Shown: piece by piece, positions 36,540 to 46,700 of the stretch | Layout of the letters: every line of letters begins with the position of its first letter | Numbering within the stretch: the first letter of the stretch is position 1 | NCBI GenBank assembly: GCA_030762175.1 | Contig: CM060834.1 | Span: 33,919,501 to 33,983,500, forward strand | Direction of reading: 5' to 3' | Length of the DNA stretch: 64,000 nt | Origin: Metallyticus violacea | Lineage: Eukaryota > Arthropoda > Insecta > Mantodea > Metallyticidae | The notes under the pieces: model-generated | What the model was told of the DNA's origin: nothing | Database searches by the model: none | What the model saw: the letters and a program-made list of their open reading frames with translations, nothing else | Position numbers and translations under genes: made by a program

Positions 36540-36690
36540 CTCTATTTGCTTTCCCTATCCCCTTAGCTCGGACTTTTCAAATCTGAGCTGTTTCATTTTC
36601 ATCAGAAATTTACCTATTTTTTCCTCTTTCTTGCCCGCCAGGAGAGTCCAGCATGACCATTTCCCTCTCTTATATTCCGTAAAGGGTTGT
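36540..36690 (-). repeat. Unclassified repeat Z, copy 2
   Basis: Minus-strand match to 25090-25185. The frame FLMKMKQLRFEKSELRG is kept. Upstream on the minus strand (36690-37020) further weakly coding-looking text extends past the part shared with copy 1, so the true unit may be longer. Confidence 0.55.
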
Positions 36691-38099
36691 TTTTCCTCCA
36701 TTTTTACCTATATTTGCATTCAGCCGGTATGTGTATTCACAATCCCCCCTACTCACAGATGCAGCAATTCTCAACCGATTTCCCTTGATGGCTTTAGTCA
36801 TCTACCATGCCACTGATGGACCAACTGTCGGTTTGACTTCTTTTGATTTACTGCTTCATTCCCTATTTAGATTTTTGCTCCGAATGTACTTCTATAGAAA
36901 TCATTTCCCTTCATTGCGTATTTGTCTGCTGCCATCCATATCCCTAAAGCGGTTCTTTACCTTCCTCTATGCACCCTTTCTGTTTTCCTAACGAACCCAG
37001 CCCTCGTTTCCATTTGGATGCCTATGTCATGCTCCTTCCGAAATTTAGCTTGTTTATCGCAGCACAACGTCCTAATTAAAGTTATTTCCCATGAATAATA
37101 TCCAGCCAATGCTTCATTTCTCTGATTTTACACCCTATAGTCTCACTGTAGGGTCCAAATTCCGTCTTAATTCCGCTAATTGTAAAGGAAACCTAAGTAT
37201 GACAACGTTGCGTTATCGACAAAGAAATCTTACGCCTGTACGGCACACAGAAAACTTTATAAACAAAAACGACTTATGACATCTTCTGAAATAAATATTT
37301 GCCTATTCGAATTAACTTCCAGTCTTAGTGCGAAAATATACCACACATTTAAATAAAAAATATATAATCATAAACACTTGTAAATCCTTCTTTTTAAAAA
37401 TTCTCTATTCTATTCTAAGCCTAAATGCAGCGAAGAGAGGCTTCGACAACTCGACAAGACCAGGACAGAGTTCCAAATCTTTTGGCTGCTCCTCGCTTGA
37501 GTCCTGGGTATAGCCATACATTGCAACTCTGACAAGAAATCAAACCACCTTGTCAAATCCTCGGATTTCTTATTTGGATAATGACTTATTCATCATTTTG
37601 CTACTTAACTTTTGGCCATTATACCTGCACCTTTACATTGTTCTCGTATAATATCCTGTCAAACATATTTAAATTTTAAAATTTTGCATATTTGTGTGGC
37701 AGTGAAATACTTTGAAGATTATTTTTTCTTATCCTTTTTTTTATTGTTGAAACAATCTTCAAAGATGAGCGCATGTCTTTCTTGAGGCGATAAACTAACC
37801 GTCTCTTGCATAATGAAAGCGTTGTTATGATGTTTGGGTTTCCGTCGTTGTCTCCGACGAGAGTAGTCCAGTTCTTGACGTCAGTAGCTGCCTGATGCGC
37901 ATAGTAGATATTCGTCGCTTTCACCCATTACCAAATCCCCGGGATTTCGCCGTTTTCTTTGGCTTCACACAACGGGAGGGGGCAGGAAGTTCGTTCAAAT
38001 ATAAATACACGAAGGCATGCGGTGAGACAAGTATATTTATTGACCTGATTCTACGTTACAAAGAAGCTGTTCGTATCGGGAAATGAATGCCTAGTGACC
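36691..38099. other. Unassigned stretch
   Basis: Frames 36731-36991 (+), 37091-37279 (+) and 37924-37676 (-) have no recognised domain. The 36690-37020 section may belong to repeat Z. The 37800-38060 block is less AT-rich. Confidence 0.5.
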
Positions 38100-38480
38100 C
38101 TTGAACTAGTATTTAATTGACTCAGCGCGATGGCAAGCTAAGTATTTCTGATGATGGCGAACTTCCGGAGTTTGTAAACAATCACATCAGCTGGTTCACA
38201 TGGCGCGGCAAGGCACTGTTAAGTACTGATCTACCGTACGAGTTTCTCGTAAGAATATATATATGAAGAGTAACAGTGTCCCAAACTGGGCGAATTTGCC
38301 TTCTTATATACACAATCCTAGCTTGGGTGCCCACGTGCGGACGCCAAAACTTCGGGGTCTACACAAGGGTTCTCAGGGGCATAGCCAGGCTTCAAACATT
38401 TAAAATCCTGACGGTTGATTGGCTGGTTCGTATAAAACATTCTGGAAGGCGCGAAAATTCAGTGGGCTAACGTACCAACG
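38100..38480 (+). repeat. Possible distant relative of LTR-like repeat Y
   Basis: The order GTGTCCCA...GGGCGAA...CTTATAT, then CACGTGCGG, ACACAAGG and GATTGGCTGGTTC mirrors landmarks of Y2 (GTGTCCCAGCCGAGC, CCTTATAT, CACGCGCAAG, TTGGTTGATTC). Similarity is patchy and the ends could not be found. A 64-codon frame (38276-38470) lies over it. Confidence 0.3.
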
Positions 38481-39467
38481 TAAAAACCATGCACGCCGAC
38501 GCTCAGAAAACCCTATTAATGGTAGCTTTGAATGCCTGATGTTTGAATTTCACTTCTCTTCATTTGTGACATGAAAAGTCTTCCAGTGTTATATTAGCAT
38601 TCATCTCCAGATTCCAATCTATAAACCTGATACTAAATATTTCCACTGTTTACTTCTACACAGTAAATTAAAGTGTTTTAAGTCACAGGGACTATCATTA
38701 CTATTTACATAATTGAATAAAGTATTATAACGACGAACACAACGAAATTAATATCGTATATACAAATATATAAACATTAGATTACAGTATCGGGACGCCG
38801 ATGATAAATACGTACAATCACGACTAAAATCTGAATTTCTAAATTAATTTAGAACAGGGGCTATATCATTGGAAATGAAATATTTAAATAGCACCAGGAA
38901 CTACAGAAGTACATTATTGCAGTGCAGTCAAAAATCTGCTTTTCACTTTACGCTGATGCCCTTTGTACAAACACTTTGATTTTTGGCAGAATCTCTAGCT
39001 TTTCAAAGGTCCCTTCCCTCTACCTCTTCAGGTGTGAGTACTGTTGAGTGGTAGATCTTCTTGACACTAGGATTCAAGCCGACATCCATTTTCTCTTGGT
39101 GTTTACTTTCGCACGCAAAGAAGTGAGTAACACATGGTAGAGATGAGCTGCTCGACGAATTGAAAGGGTTTCTTCTCTAGCAGTTCTAATGCCGGAATTA
39201 ATTGCATGTTCATCACAGCGATAATAAATCCAGTATTAAAATGTGTTTCGCGCGTATATGTATTAGTAATAAGACGGTACCGTTGAAACTAATAGCAGCG
39301 CTTGATCCGAATTTTACTTCTATAAATAGAAATTGTTCCACATTATTTAATCCGTGTTAAAATAGCTGCTTGTTATGTGTTTCATATATAGTTACACTTA
39401 GAAGGTTCTTAGCATATTTTTTCGACAGCATATATTCACTCATTCTCATACTTTTGATGCTTTTTTT
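38481..39467. other. Unassigned AT-rich stretch
   Basis: No frames over 60 codons and no recognised repeat. A TA-rich block lies at about 38700-38790. Confidence 0.6.
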
Positions 39468-40419
39468 TCAAAATAGCTCGTTCCAGCGTTTCTGCCAGTC
39501 TTCAAAGGTATAATCATTTTTGATAGGTCCTTCAGAATCGCCTTCGATGCCTTCCTCACTGCCGATGATGGAACATGCCTCCCAGAAATGGTTTTCTTCA
39601 ATTTGGGGAAAAGGAAAAGTCGAGGAGGCTAAATATGGGCTGTAGGTAGGGTGAGGGACACATCAAAATGGGATATTCAGTAACAACATTTGTGATACGC
39701 GGCCACACATTGTCGTGATGCAGCATTCGGTTTGTTGCATAGAAGCGTGGTCCTTTACGTGTGATATAGTCTTGCAGAGATTTCAGAACATCCCTATAGT
39801 ATTGTCCAGTTACAGTTGTGTGTGTATGCACGACATCCAATAAATCATTCCCTTATTATCGAAAAATGAGAACCGTAACTTTTGCAGCAGAAGCAACCAC
39901 TTTTGCTTGTACTGATGTTGGTGATGATAAAATTTTTCCCACAAAGCTTTGCTGTTTGCTTTCAGAATCAAAATGATGTAGCCTAAATTCATCAGCAGTG
40001 ATTATCTTTGAAAGAAACTCTGCATCTTCCTGTAACATCATCTTCAACTGAATGCAAACCTGCATGTGAACTTCTTTAATTTAGAAACCAGCAGTCTTAA
40101 ACACGTCTCATATGCATCTTTTCAGTTACCAAAGCGTGGGAGGCACCCAGTAAGAATTTCTGAAAGTGTTCTTATCATAATCAACGATCCCCCGTCATGA
40201 TGACAGCAATTGTGTTAATGTTCTCTTCTAGTAGAGTACAAACTTAAGGGGTGGTTCCAAATTGTTTTAAAATTGTTTAACTTCACTATTTAAACATTTT
40301 AAATCATCTTTGAGTGATGCTACAGGGAAAACAATCTCTCCATAGGCTTCAGCTAAAGAGTTGTTGAGGCGAAAGTAGATTTTCACTGCAGCATAATGTT
40401 CGTCGCGTGTTACCTCCAT
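39468..40419 (-). pseudogene. Mariner transposase pseudogene, almost full length
   Basis: On the minus strand the start ATG (40419-40417) opens MEVTRDEHYAAVKIYFRLNN (family: MEVtRdEqRaavkf.frLg.s). After a degraded linker comes CIQLKMMLQEDAEFLSKIIT with ADE (first catalytic Asp kept), then HFDSESKQQSFVGK, VLIFDNKGM, HHDNVWPRI (second Asp kept) and YSPYLASSTFPF, where the third catalytic Asp is Thr. It ends FEDWQKRWNELF and a TGA at 39470-39468. About 950 bases against ~1035 for the family; the missing part is the second helix-turn-helix. At least three frame changes. Same clade as 20520-20990. Confidence 0.85.
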
Positions 40420-41008
40420 TTTGCTGTCGGCGGAGCTGAACATGTCTCAATTTGCACAGTTCTCAAAGGAGAGATCGAAAGTGACAACAATGAAAGTAGT
40501 ATGACGTTTACATTACGCATTAAGCTAACAAAATATGGCAAAGTTAAATTTTAGCAGAATATATCCTTTAAAAATTATGATCATTGTTTTTTGCACAACC
40601 ATCGCAATAATACAGGTTTATAGTTAAATCATCATTTATCATTAGGGCCCGGATTTTAATGGCTTTGTATCTTTTTTCTGATGATGTTTGCTAATGCTCT
40701 GTTAAAAATAAGCGCGAATATTATCGCTTGGATTGAAAAGCAGCAATTTTTATAAAAAATTTGGGCATTACTTCCACTTTTTACTGAAGAAGTCCATTTT
40801 TTACAATTTATAAGCATTTTAAAGTCATTTTAGAGAAAGATACAGATTTTTGTACTGTTTTGCTAGTTTTAACACATATTTTTTAAAATGCTGCTGCATT
40901 TGATTAGAATAATCAGGACTCTTTACGTTTAAGCAGTTGACATCACTTTGGAAATACAGGAGACGCCTTCTTTCCCTGGATGAGGGTATTTTGTTTCGAA
41001 CTTGGGAC

Positions 41009-41293
41009 CACCGCCACGGGTGGTGGTCGTTAAGGCGCGGACTCATGAGCGGAAATCTGGGGTTCTATTCCCCCAGAACCGTTCTCCCTAACTGAGTTTT
41101 TTTTTTTTTTTTTTTTTTCCAGGTTTTCCTTAGTCCTCATAAATGGAAAATGCCGGGGAGGTACCCTAAACTTAGGCTGTTCCTTAAATAAAGTCTTTCG
41201 TAATATATAATTTCGTCTCACGTATCATCAGTGCCCACCCGCCTCAGTAGTAAATACGAGCTTTAAGCATCATTAGACAAAAAAAAAAAAAAT
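41009..41293 (+). mobile_element. SINE family A, full-length copy inside the hAT element
   Basis: The head GTGGTCGTTAAGGCGCGGAC and B box GGGTTCTATTCC (41060-41071) match the 15341 copy; the body keeps AAATGCCGGGGAG. It carries an internal T22 run (41097-41118) where the 15341 copy has a short T tract. The tail CGAGCTTTAAGCATCATT is more diverged, and an A run follows (41279-41293). It lies upstream of the hAT reading frame, so it did not itself break the transposase. Confidence 0.85.
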
Positions 41294-41486
41294 TGCGACT
41301 GGTCCAACTGCAAAGTAAACAAGCGAGAGGATGTGAGGGAGTGGAGAAAGGACACCTATGTTGTGGTTACCTGCTATTGTTTAAGGGTCTTACAAACATT
41401 ATACAGTAGCTTAGTCGCATTCCATTTCACATTTCTGCAGTTTTCATAGTCAGTGTGTGAGTCAAGAGTTATATTTTCACGTCAAT

Positions 41487-42112
41487 ATGCCAAAAGTGAA
41501 GTCAAGTATTTCTTCGAATTTGTTTTCGAGCATGGCTACACTGTATTTTCGAGTGACGGCAGTATTGTCTATTGTAAAACCTCTGACATTCAAGTAGCAC
41601 CAGAGAAGAGGTTCACCATTGACTTGCGAATAGGGAGAAACGCAAGCGAGGATTAGAAACACAACGGAAACGAAAAATGCAACAGATGCTGTTATTACAT
41701 CAGTGAATTAACAGTTTTATGAAGATCTGTATGAAGCCTTAACATTTCAATAACTTGAATAATGATACATTCAAAGGGTTTCTGAAGAAATATACCATAT
41801 GAGTCAACGATAAGAAAGAATTGCCTTGAACGGTGTTATGACCAGACAATAAGTGGGAGAAAAAAAAAAAAAAAGGTGGACAAGAAAAACAGCTGAGTCT
41901 CAATGGACGAGACTCCAGATTCTATTGGTCGCTATGTTGTAATGTATGCTTGAGACAATGAATGGAAATTGCGACATTTTTCTTTTTAATTGTGCAGTTT
42001 TGGATAAGCAAACTGTTTAACAAAACAATGAATTATCCTTGGCCTAATTGTGTCCAGCATCATTATGTGCTACTGTTTGTTACTGACGCAGCATCATGTA
42101 GAGCGAAATTAA
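41487..42112 (+). pseudogene. hAT (CGGBP1-like) transposase, N-terminal and first catalytic part
   Basis: ATG at 41487 opens MPKVKSSISSNLFSSM, the typical start of insect CGGBP1-like proteins. A frame change then gives GSIVYCKTSDIQVAPEKRFT, the zinc-finger region of this family with its second Cys lost. After broken helical sequence comes VSMDETPDSIGRYV (family: vSiDETTDveGRYVanv), the first catalytic Asp region, at about 41893-41935. Then LFNKTMNYPWPNCVQHHYV and LLFVTDAASC follow, the second catalytic region (FVTDAAPYM). The frame is cut at about 42112 by the LINE scrap. Multiple stops lie between the blocks. Confidence 0.8.
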
Positions 42113-42480
42113 AATTAGATAAGGAGACCTACATCCTGGAGCTAGGCATGAAACAGAAATCGGGAATAGCATGGCTTAGACTGGGAGGCTGGAAGACACG
42201 TAAGGTTGTTGACGAGGAAGGATTTGCGCATTATGTGCGGAACCGGAAGACTGGGTGAACATTTTGGCTAAGTGTACAATAGACAGAAGATTGCTAGGGA
42301 AAAAAAAAATCCCCGATTTATCTTCCAATAGGGGGGGGGGGGCTGGCATATTGGGGCTTAATTTTAAATACACAAAACTGGCTAAACCTGGGCATTTTCT
42401 TAAATGAAATACAAAGTTTTAGAACAAGACATTTCTGTAAACATTGTACATAAATAATAGGAAAATGTATATAAATATCA
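42113..42480 (+). mobile_element. LINE 3' fragment (zinc-knuckle family), inserted in hAT
   Basis: The frame switches from hAT to LELGMKQKSGIAWLRLGGWK, clearly related to SGLAWLRLGAWKGNK of the LINE at 6540-7545. A frame change then gives ICALCAEPEDWVNILAKC, the zinc knuckle with the His replaced by Asn. An A10 run and a G12 run (42331-42342) follow, then AT-rich text to about 42480, probably the 3' UTR. Only the last ~100 codons are kept, as in 5'-truncated insertions. Confidence 0.75.
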
Positions 42481-42680
42481 GAATTATTGTATATATATAC
42501 CTGTTTCAATTTTTTTCGCGCGCGCGTGTGAGTGCGTTTTTGTTAATGTCGTTGTTTTCTTTTGTTGGGGAAATTAATTCCAAAAATTAAACATTTTACA
42601 ATAGCATGAACGGTCTTGCGACCCATGTGATTGTGATGTGCAACATATATATATCCAGTTTAACTGTAGTAATAAATATG

Positions 42681-43145
42681 ATTATTATTACTATAACTAC
42701 TAATACTACTACTAGTATTACTAATAGTACTACTAATACTACTATTTCTAGTATTATTATTATTACTAATACTATTACTACTACTAACACTACTAATACT
42801 AATACTAATAATGCTACTACTGCCACTATTACTAACTCTAATACTACTGCTAGTACTACTACTATTACTAATACTAATATTACTAGTACTACTATTACTA
42901 TTACTACTATTAGTACTACTTACTGGTACTACTATTACTACTAGTGATACTACTAATACTAATGCAACTATTGCTACTACTAGTAATACTATTATTGTTA
43001 CTACTAATGCTATTACTACTACTAATACTACTAATACTGCTACTAGTAGCACTACTATTATTGCTACTAGTACTACTACTGTTACTATTATTACTACTAC
43101 TATTATTAGCATTAATACTACTATTACTATTAGCATTATTACTAT
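42681..43145. repeat. Imperfect (ATT/ACT)n microsatellite, about 465 bp
   Basis: Irregular trinucleotides ATT, ACT, AAT and occasional GCT/AGT, all in one register. Because no unit is a stop in several frames, long low-complexity frames appear on both strands (42606-42944, 42811-43155, 42944-43147 +; 43136-42660, 43320-42916, 42826-42596 -). None is a gene. Confidence 0.95.
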
Positions 43146-43174
43146 AAATGCTTAAAGCATAAGGCGCTGTATTC

Positions 43175-43867
43175 AAAACCGATGCATTTAACCCGTTTGC
43201 CTCAAGGATTATGGAGGAAATAAGAAGCCACTCCCTGAAGTGAACAGACTGGTCGGAAATACGAAAAAAAAAAAAAAAAAAGTATTTTTGAAATCGCCAT
43301 CTCGTGTGAAAAAAGTCCAAGAAACCTCTGCAATTCCTCTTCCGCCTGTTTCAGTGCTCACCAGATGGGGAACCTGGTTTGACGCGTGTAATTATTATTG
43401 TGAATATTTGATGTTGTGAAAAATTCATCAATTCATTTGGCAGGGACAGAGCAGCATCTGTTACAAAAACTATTTAGAACTCAGAAATCAAAGGCAAACT
43501 AGCCTTTATAAAATCAAACGTTAGATTTCTACCAGGTATTATTAATTCCCTGGTTGCCCTTTATCAAAACAAATAGACTTGGTGAAGTCAGCCGAGAGTA
43601 AATCATGTACTGTGAAAGATGAAATTGATGACCTTGTGTTACATAAAACAGAAACTGTTTTGAAGAAAAATAGTGGTTTTTGACATACTGTTTAAGATGA
43701 GTGGTATGCTGGCAGGGAAAAATGGTTTAAAAGAACAGATAGATCCTGGCGATCGCCTATGGTGTCTTAAATACGCTCCTATATCTACAGTAAACGTTGA
43801 AAAGAGTTTTTCAATATATAAAACGCTTATAGAGAACAATCGCCAGTCATTTAAATTAATTTTTTAA
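43175..43867 (+). pseudogene. hAT (CGGBP1-like) transposase, C-terminal part
   Basis: The frame resumes with FASRIMEEIRSHS and TKKKKKKVFLKSPSRVKKVQ, where an A18 run (43264-43281) has lengthened a Lys codon pair. Next come IPLPPVSVLTRWGTWFDACN with YYCEY, the conserved 'LTRWGTWL.aA.YYCE' block. After stops there is LVLHKTETVLKKNSGFDILF, and the ending frame (43673-43867) reads KYAPISTVNVEKSFSIYKTL and IENNRQSF. This last block is the hAT C-terminal dimerisation signature (APiTS.dVERSFSiYK..L.dNRrsF). The stop is at 43865-43867 and the right terminal repeat lies 200 bases on. Confidence 0.85.
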
Positions 43868-44239
43868 GGAAGGTGTTCATAATCTACTATAATATAGTAA
43901 TGAAGAACAAATAATTGTACGAGGGTAAAAGTAAAGGCCATTTTTGTTACTGCTTATATTTTTAGAGACTTTTAAGTACTTTTTTCCTTGTTAGGTTATT
44001 TTTAATTAATTTTAAGGTCATAAAGTTGTCTTTTTAAGGCGAATTTCTAAGAACTTTTAGGTCAATAAAATCCGGGCTCTATTCATCTTGTTTTCTGAAG
44101 AAATAATTAAAATTTCATTAAAACAATTAACATGTAATTATTATATATATGGAAATAGTTGTTTCACACTAGCCGTATGAAAAACAATAGTTGGAAAGGA
44201 AGAATCACGCTTGAAAAGGGATATAAATAGTAGAGAGAA

Positions 44240-44390
44240 CTTGTGGAGGTTTCCGCGGGGACACAGAATGAGATGAGAGAGGTTCATGGTTCGATACTCG
44301 GAAGAGGACACGGTATCTCAGTTGCTCAGAGCTTCGGCCGTAAGATCGAAGATCTGTAGTTCGTATCCCGGTCGTGATCACGATTTTTTA
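44240..44390 (+). mobile_element. tRNA-like SINE head(s), family E
   Basis: 44303-44378 resembles a tRNA: a D-arm-like GGTATCTCAGTTGCTCAGAG, a 5-bp anticodon stem CTTCG/CGAAG with an enlarged loop containing CGTAAG, and a B box TAGTTCGTATCCC (44357-44369). The acceptor stem does not pair, so it is not a working tRNA. A second B-box-like GGTTCGATACTC lies just upstream at 44288-44299, so two tRNA-like heads may be in tandem. It ends in a T6 run (44385-44390), a possible pol III terminator. No body or second copy was identified. Confidence 0.5.
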
Positions 44391-45431
44391 AAGTATGATC
44401 GTTCCAAACTGTTATCTTATACACGTTATAAATTCATTTTACACAATAAAGCGTAAGGAAATGTACATTTCCAGTCATGGGTACCAATGTAAATATGGAA
44501 AAAGGCTCTAGCAAAGGAACATCATTTACAGAGAAAAATTATTCTGACTCTATATTGCAGTGAAATGACATTCTAATTTTTCCTCAACAAATATAAAATT
44601 TGTGTGTTGTCTTTGTTGAAATAACCGAGTTATTAATTTCTTCCATTCTTTTTTATCGTTTCATTTATACAGATAATATTGAAAAGGTGGAGCATTATTC
44701 TTTACTACTTAATTATTTTCTAAATAATAGTGTTTAATTTATTCCCTATTTTAAAACTAAATTTTGAAAGTGTCCTTAATATCTTCTGCCCATAAAAGTA
44801 CAAAATTAAAAACAAGTTGAACCTGTATTGATTGAAAACCTACATGTTGGAGGGAACATGGAATAGAACCCATTTTATAAACAGAAACTATTTTAGATCC
44901 ATCTTACCTCTTTCTTTATATTCTTTCTCACTATATTTCAGAAAATGCTATCCTGATTTCATTTTTGGATCATGAACATTTTTTCAATTCATTGTGATCT
45001 ACTTTTAGGTAAATACCTCATTGGCATTTAATTTTTAAATTGAAGTACTGGTTTTTCATTCACAAAGAAAATTTAAATATACAAAATGTGACAAAAATAA
45101 TGGGGCAAAGGTTCAGGGCGAATTTCTTCACCAAAACAACAACAAAAAATAGGTCATAAACAAATGCCACAAATATCCAGTTTGTGAATTATTAATGAAA
45201 GGTAGTACTCAACGTTTTTGAGCTATGATCTAACTACTTAAGTTTGTTAAAATAAAAATAAAATTTTCAGAGAATCTAGTGATGTTATTGTTAAAAGTGA
45301 ACCTGCTGATAAACGCTGCGATGTGTTGCCATGGAGACTTGTTTACGTTTATTGTTTTTGTACATTCGTGATAAGTCAGTTTCACGAGTTACTTGTGCTG
45401 CATTTCAGTTACATTTGAGCTCTTCTCATGG
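44391..45431. other. Unassigned AT-rich stretch
   Basis: Nothing recognised. The plus-strand frame 45331-45588 is the shadow of the transposase relic on the other strand. Confidence 0.55.
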
Positions 45432-45783
45432 CAAAATATTCCATTTTTATGTGAGGCCGCGCGGCAGGCACAAGTTCCTGAACATGTTGAAGACGATAGA
45501 CATACAAAAACTGTTCAAGGAGTATTCTTCACGCAATCGTAAGAGAATTACTAAATGCCACAGCCAGTTGTCTTTTGTTCATATCTAGATCCTTTAGAAT
45601 GAGTTCTTCCTGGTCAGGCGTTCGAGCGACTCTTGCTTTTCGCAGTGCTGTGGATTGTGTCTCAGCAACTCAACGATAGACTGCAGGGAAAGTTTGATGA
45701 CACGCGCTGCTTGTGAACACGGTTTCGTACAACCGTGCAACCTCGCGTTCATTACCATTCATAAGAAGCATATCTGCCTGCTC
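45432..45783 (-). pseudogene. DUF4817-type transposase N-terminus
   Basis: On the minus strand from 45783: EQADMLLMNGNEREVARLYE, then TVFTSSACHQTFPAVYR, a stop, VAETQSTALRKARVARTPDQ and EELIL. This follows the DUF4817 helix-turn-helix plan ('..e.admhliyG...n.r.A.rlY.erfP.R..P....f..v...l'). After a frame change it continues LYVYRLQHVQELVPAARPH, the second binding motif ('mypYriq.vq.LlP.DrprR'). The catalytic part is not present. It is the N-terminal counterpart of the C-terminal relics at 15970, 21690 and 61950, but lies apart from all of them. Confidence 0.7.
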
Positions 45784-46164
45784 ACGATATGAACAGCACA
45801 AGCTAAACGCGAGAAACTAACCCTGAACGTACACAAATTATTACTGATCTACGCCATTTTTGATGAATGAAAAATATTCATATTTTCTTATTCCTTACCA
45901 CGTGGAATCTCTTAAATCCGTTGTTTTATCCGACTACAGTTTTTCAGAAATTTGTATTACAAAAAAATAACTTTTTTTATTAGTTGTTATCTGAGCAGAC
46001 ACATAAAAAGGAAATATTCTGAGAAATTTAAACAAGATAATAATGATTCACTTTGTGAATGAAACAGCAGGACTAAATCAGAGTTTTGGACCAGAAAAAA
46101 CTGGCCACAAAGGAGCAATTTAGTTTCTGGAGAAAAAATTCTGAAGAATAAACTTTAGTTTCTC
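45784..46164. other. Unassigned AT-rich stretch
   Basis: No gene recognised. 46080-46164 may be the start of the family U relic that follows, but its frame is not legible there. Confidence 0.5.
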
Positions 46165-46700
46165 CCCATTCCATATTAAGTTAGGCCTAATGAATCAATA
46201 TGTTACTGCCCTGAATAAGAATAGTGGTTGTTTCAAATTTCTGGTTACAAAGTTGCCACAGAAAACTGAAGCTAAGATAACAGCAGGTATTTTTGATGGG
46301 CCCCAGATTTGTGCGCTTATGCAGGATGAGACAAGCTACAGAAGCCAGCAAGGTTGGCATATAAAAAAAAATGACAGAAAACTTTCTTGGAAACGAGAAA
46401 TATGAGTACTATAAAGAAATAGTGTAGGAAATATTACAACATTTTAGAAATCTAGGGAGTAGAATGAGTGTTAAAGTGCATTTTGTCAACATCCATGTTG
46501 ATTACTTCCCTGCGAATCTTGCTTGGTACAATGAGTGATTTCATAATACATTAAAGCGATGGAAGCAAATATCAAAACCTTTAGGATGTGTCAGTTATCG
46601 GTGATTATTGTTGGTATTTGAAAAAACACACTAGTGAAGGACTTATCAGAGCAGCGAAAAAAAAAAAAAACACCTTTCTTCTTCTTAACAGTGAAAAAAG
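46165..46700 (+). pseudogene. Unclassified repeated protein family U, copy 2
   Basis: The frame reads SPFHIKLGLMNQYVTALNKN and SGCFKFLVTKLPQKTEAKIT, then AGIFDGPQICALMQDE (ORF 46190-46405). A frame change gives NFLGNEKYEYYKEIV, a stop, then EILQHFRNLGSRMSVKVHFV and NIHVDYFPANL. A third frame gives VSVIGDYCWYLKKHTSEGLI followed by a Lys run from an A14 tract (46657-46670) and HLSSS. The motif order matches copy 1 (33955-34545) from KLG.M to DYCW.LK. At least three frame changes and stops make it dead. The function is unknown; probably part of a transposon because it is repeated and decayed. Confidence 0.65.

Larger units (their letters stand above)
40643..44081 (+). mobile_element. hAT-type transposon (CGGBP1-like), complete ends
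   Basis: Left end TAGGGCCCGGATTTTAATGG (40643) and right end, read inward from 44081, TAGAGCCCGGATTTTATTGA form a ~20-base inverted repeat with few mismatches. The 8 bases outside are TTTATCAT (40635-40642) and TTCATCTT (44082-44089), 6 of 8 identical, as expected for an aged 8-bp hAT target duplication. The transposase relic inside is in the same orientation in two parts (41487-42112, 43175-43867). Later arrivals are a family A SINE (41009-41293), a LINE scrap (42113-42480) and a microsatellite (42681-43145). Without these it would be roughly 2.3 kb. Dead by many stops. Confidence 0.85.

Noticed and set aside
42596..43320. Six frames of 67-158 codons rich in Thr/Asn, Ser/Asn, Leu or Val/Ile
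   Set aside because: All are translations of the ATT/ACT microsatellite on both strands.
44303..44378. Functional tRNA gene
   Set aside because: D-arm and anticodon stem fit, but the acceptor and T stems do not pair and the anticodon loop is too large; it reads as a SINE head.
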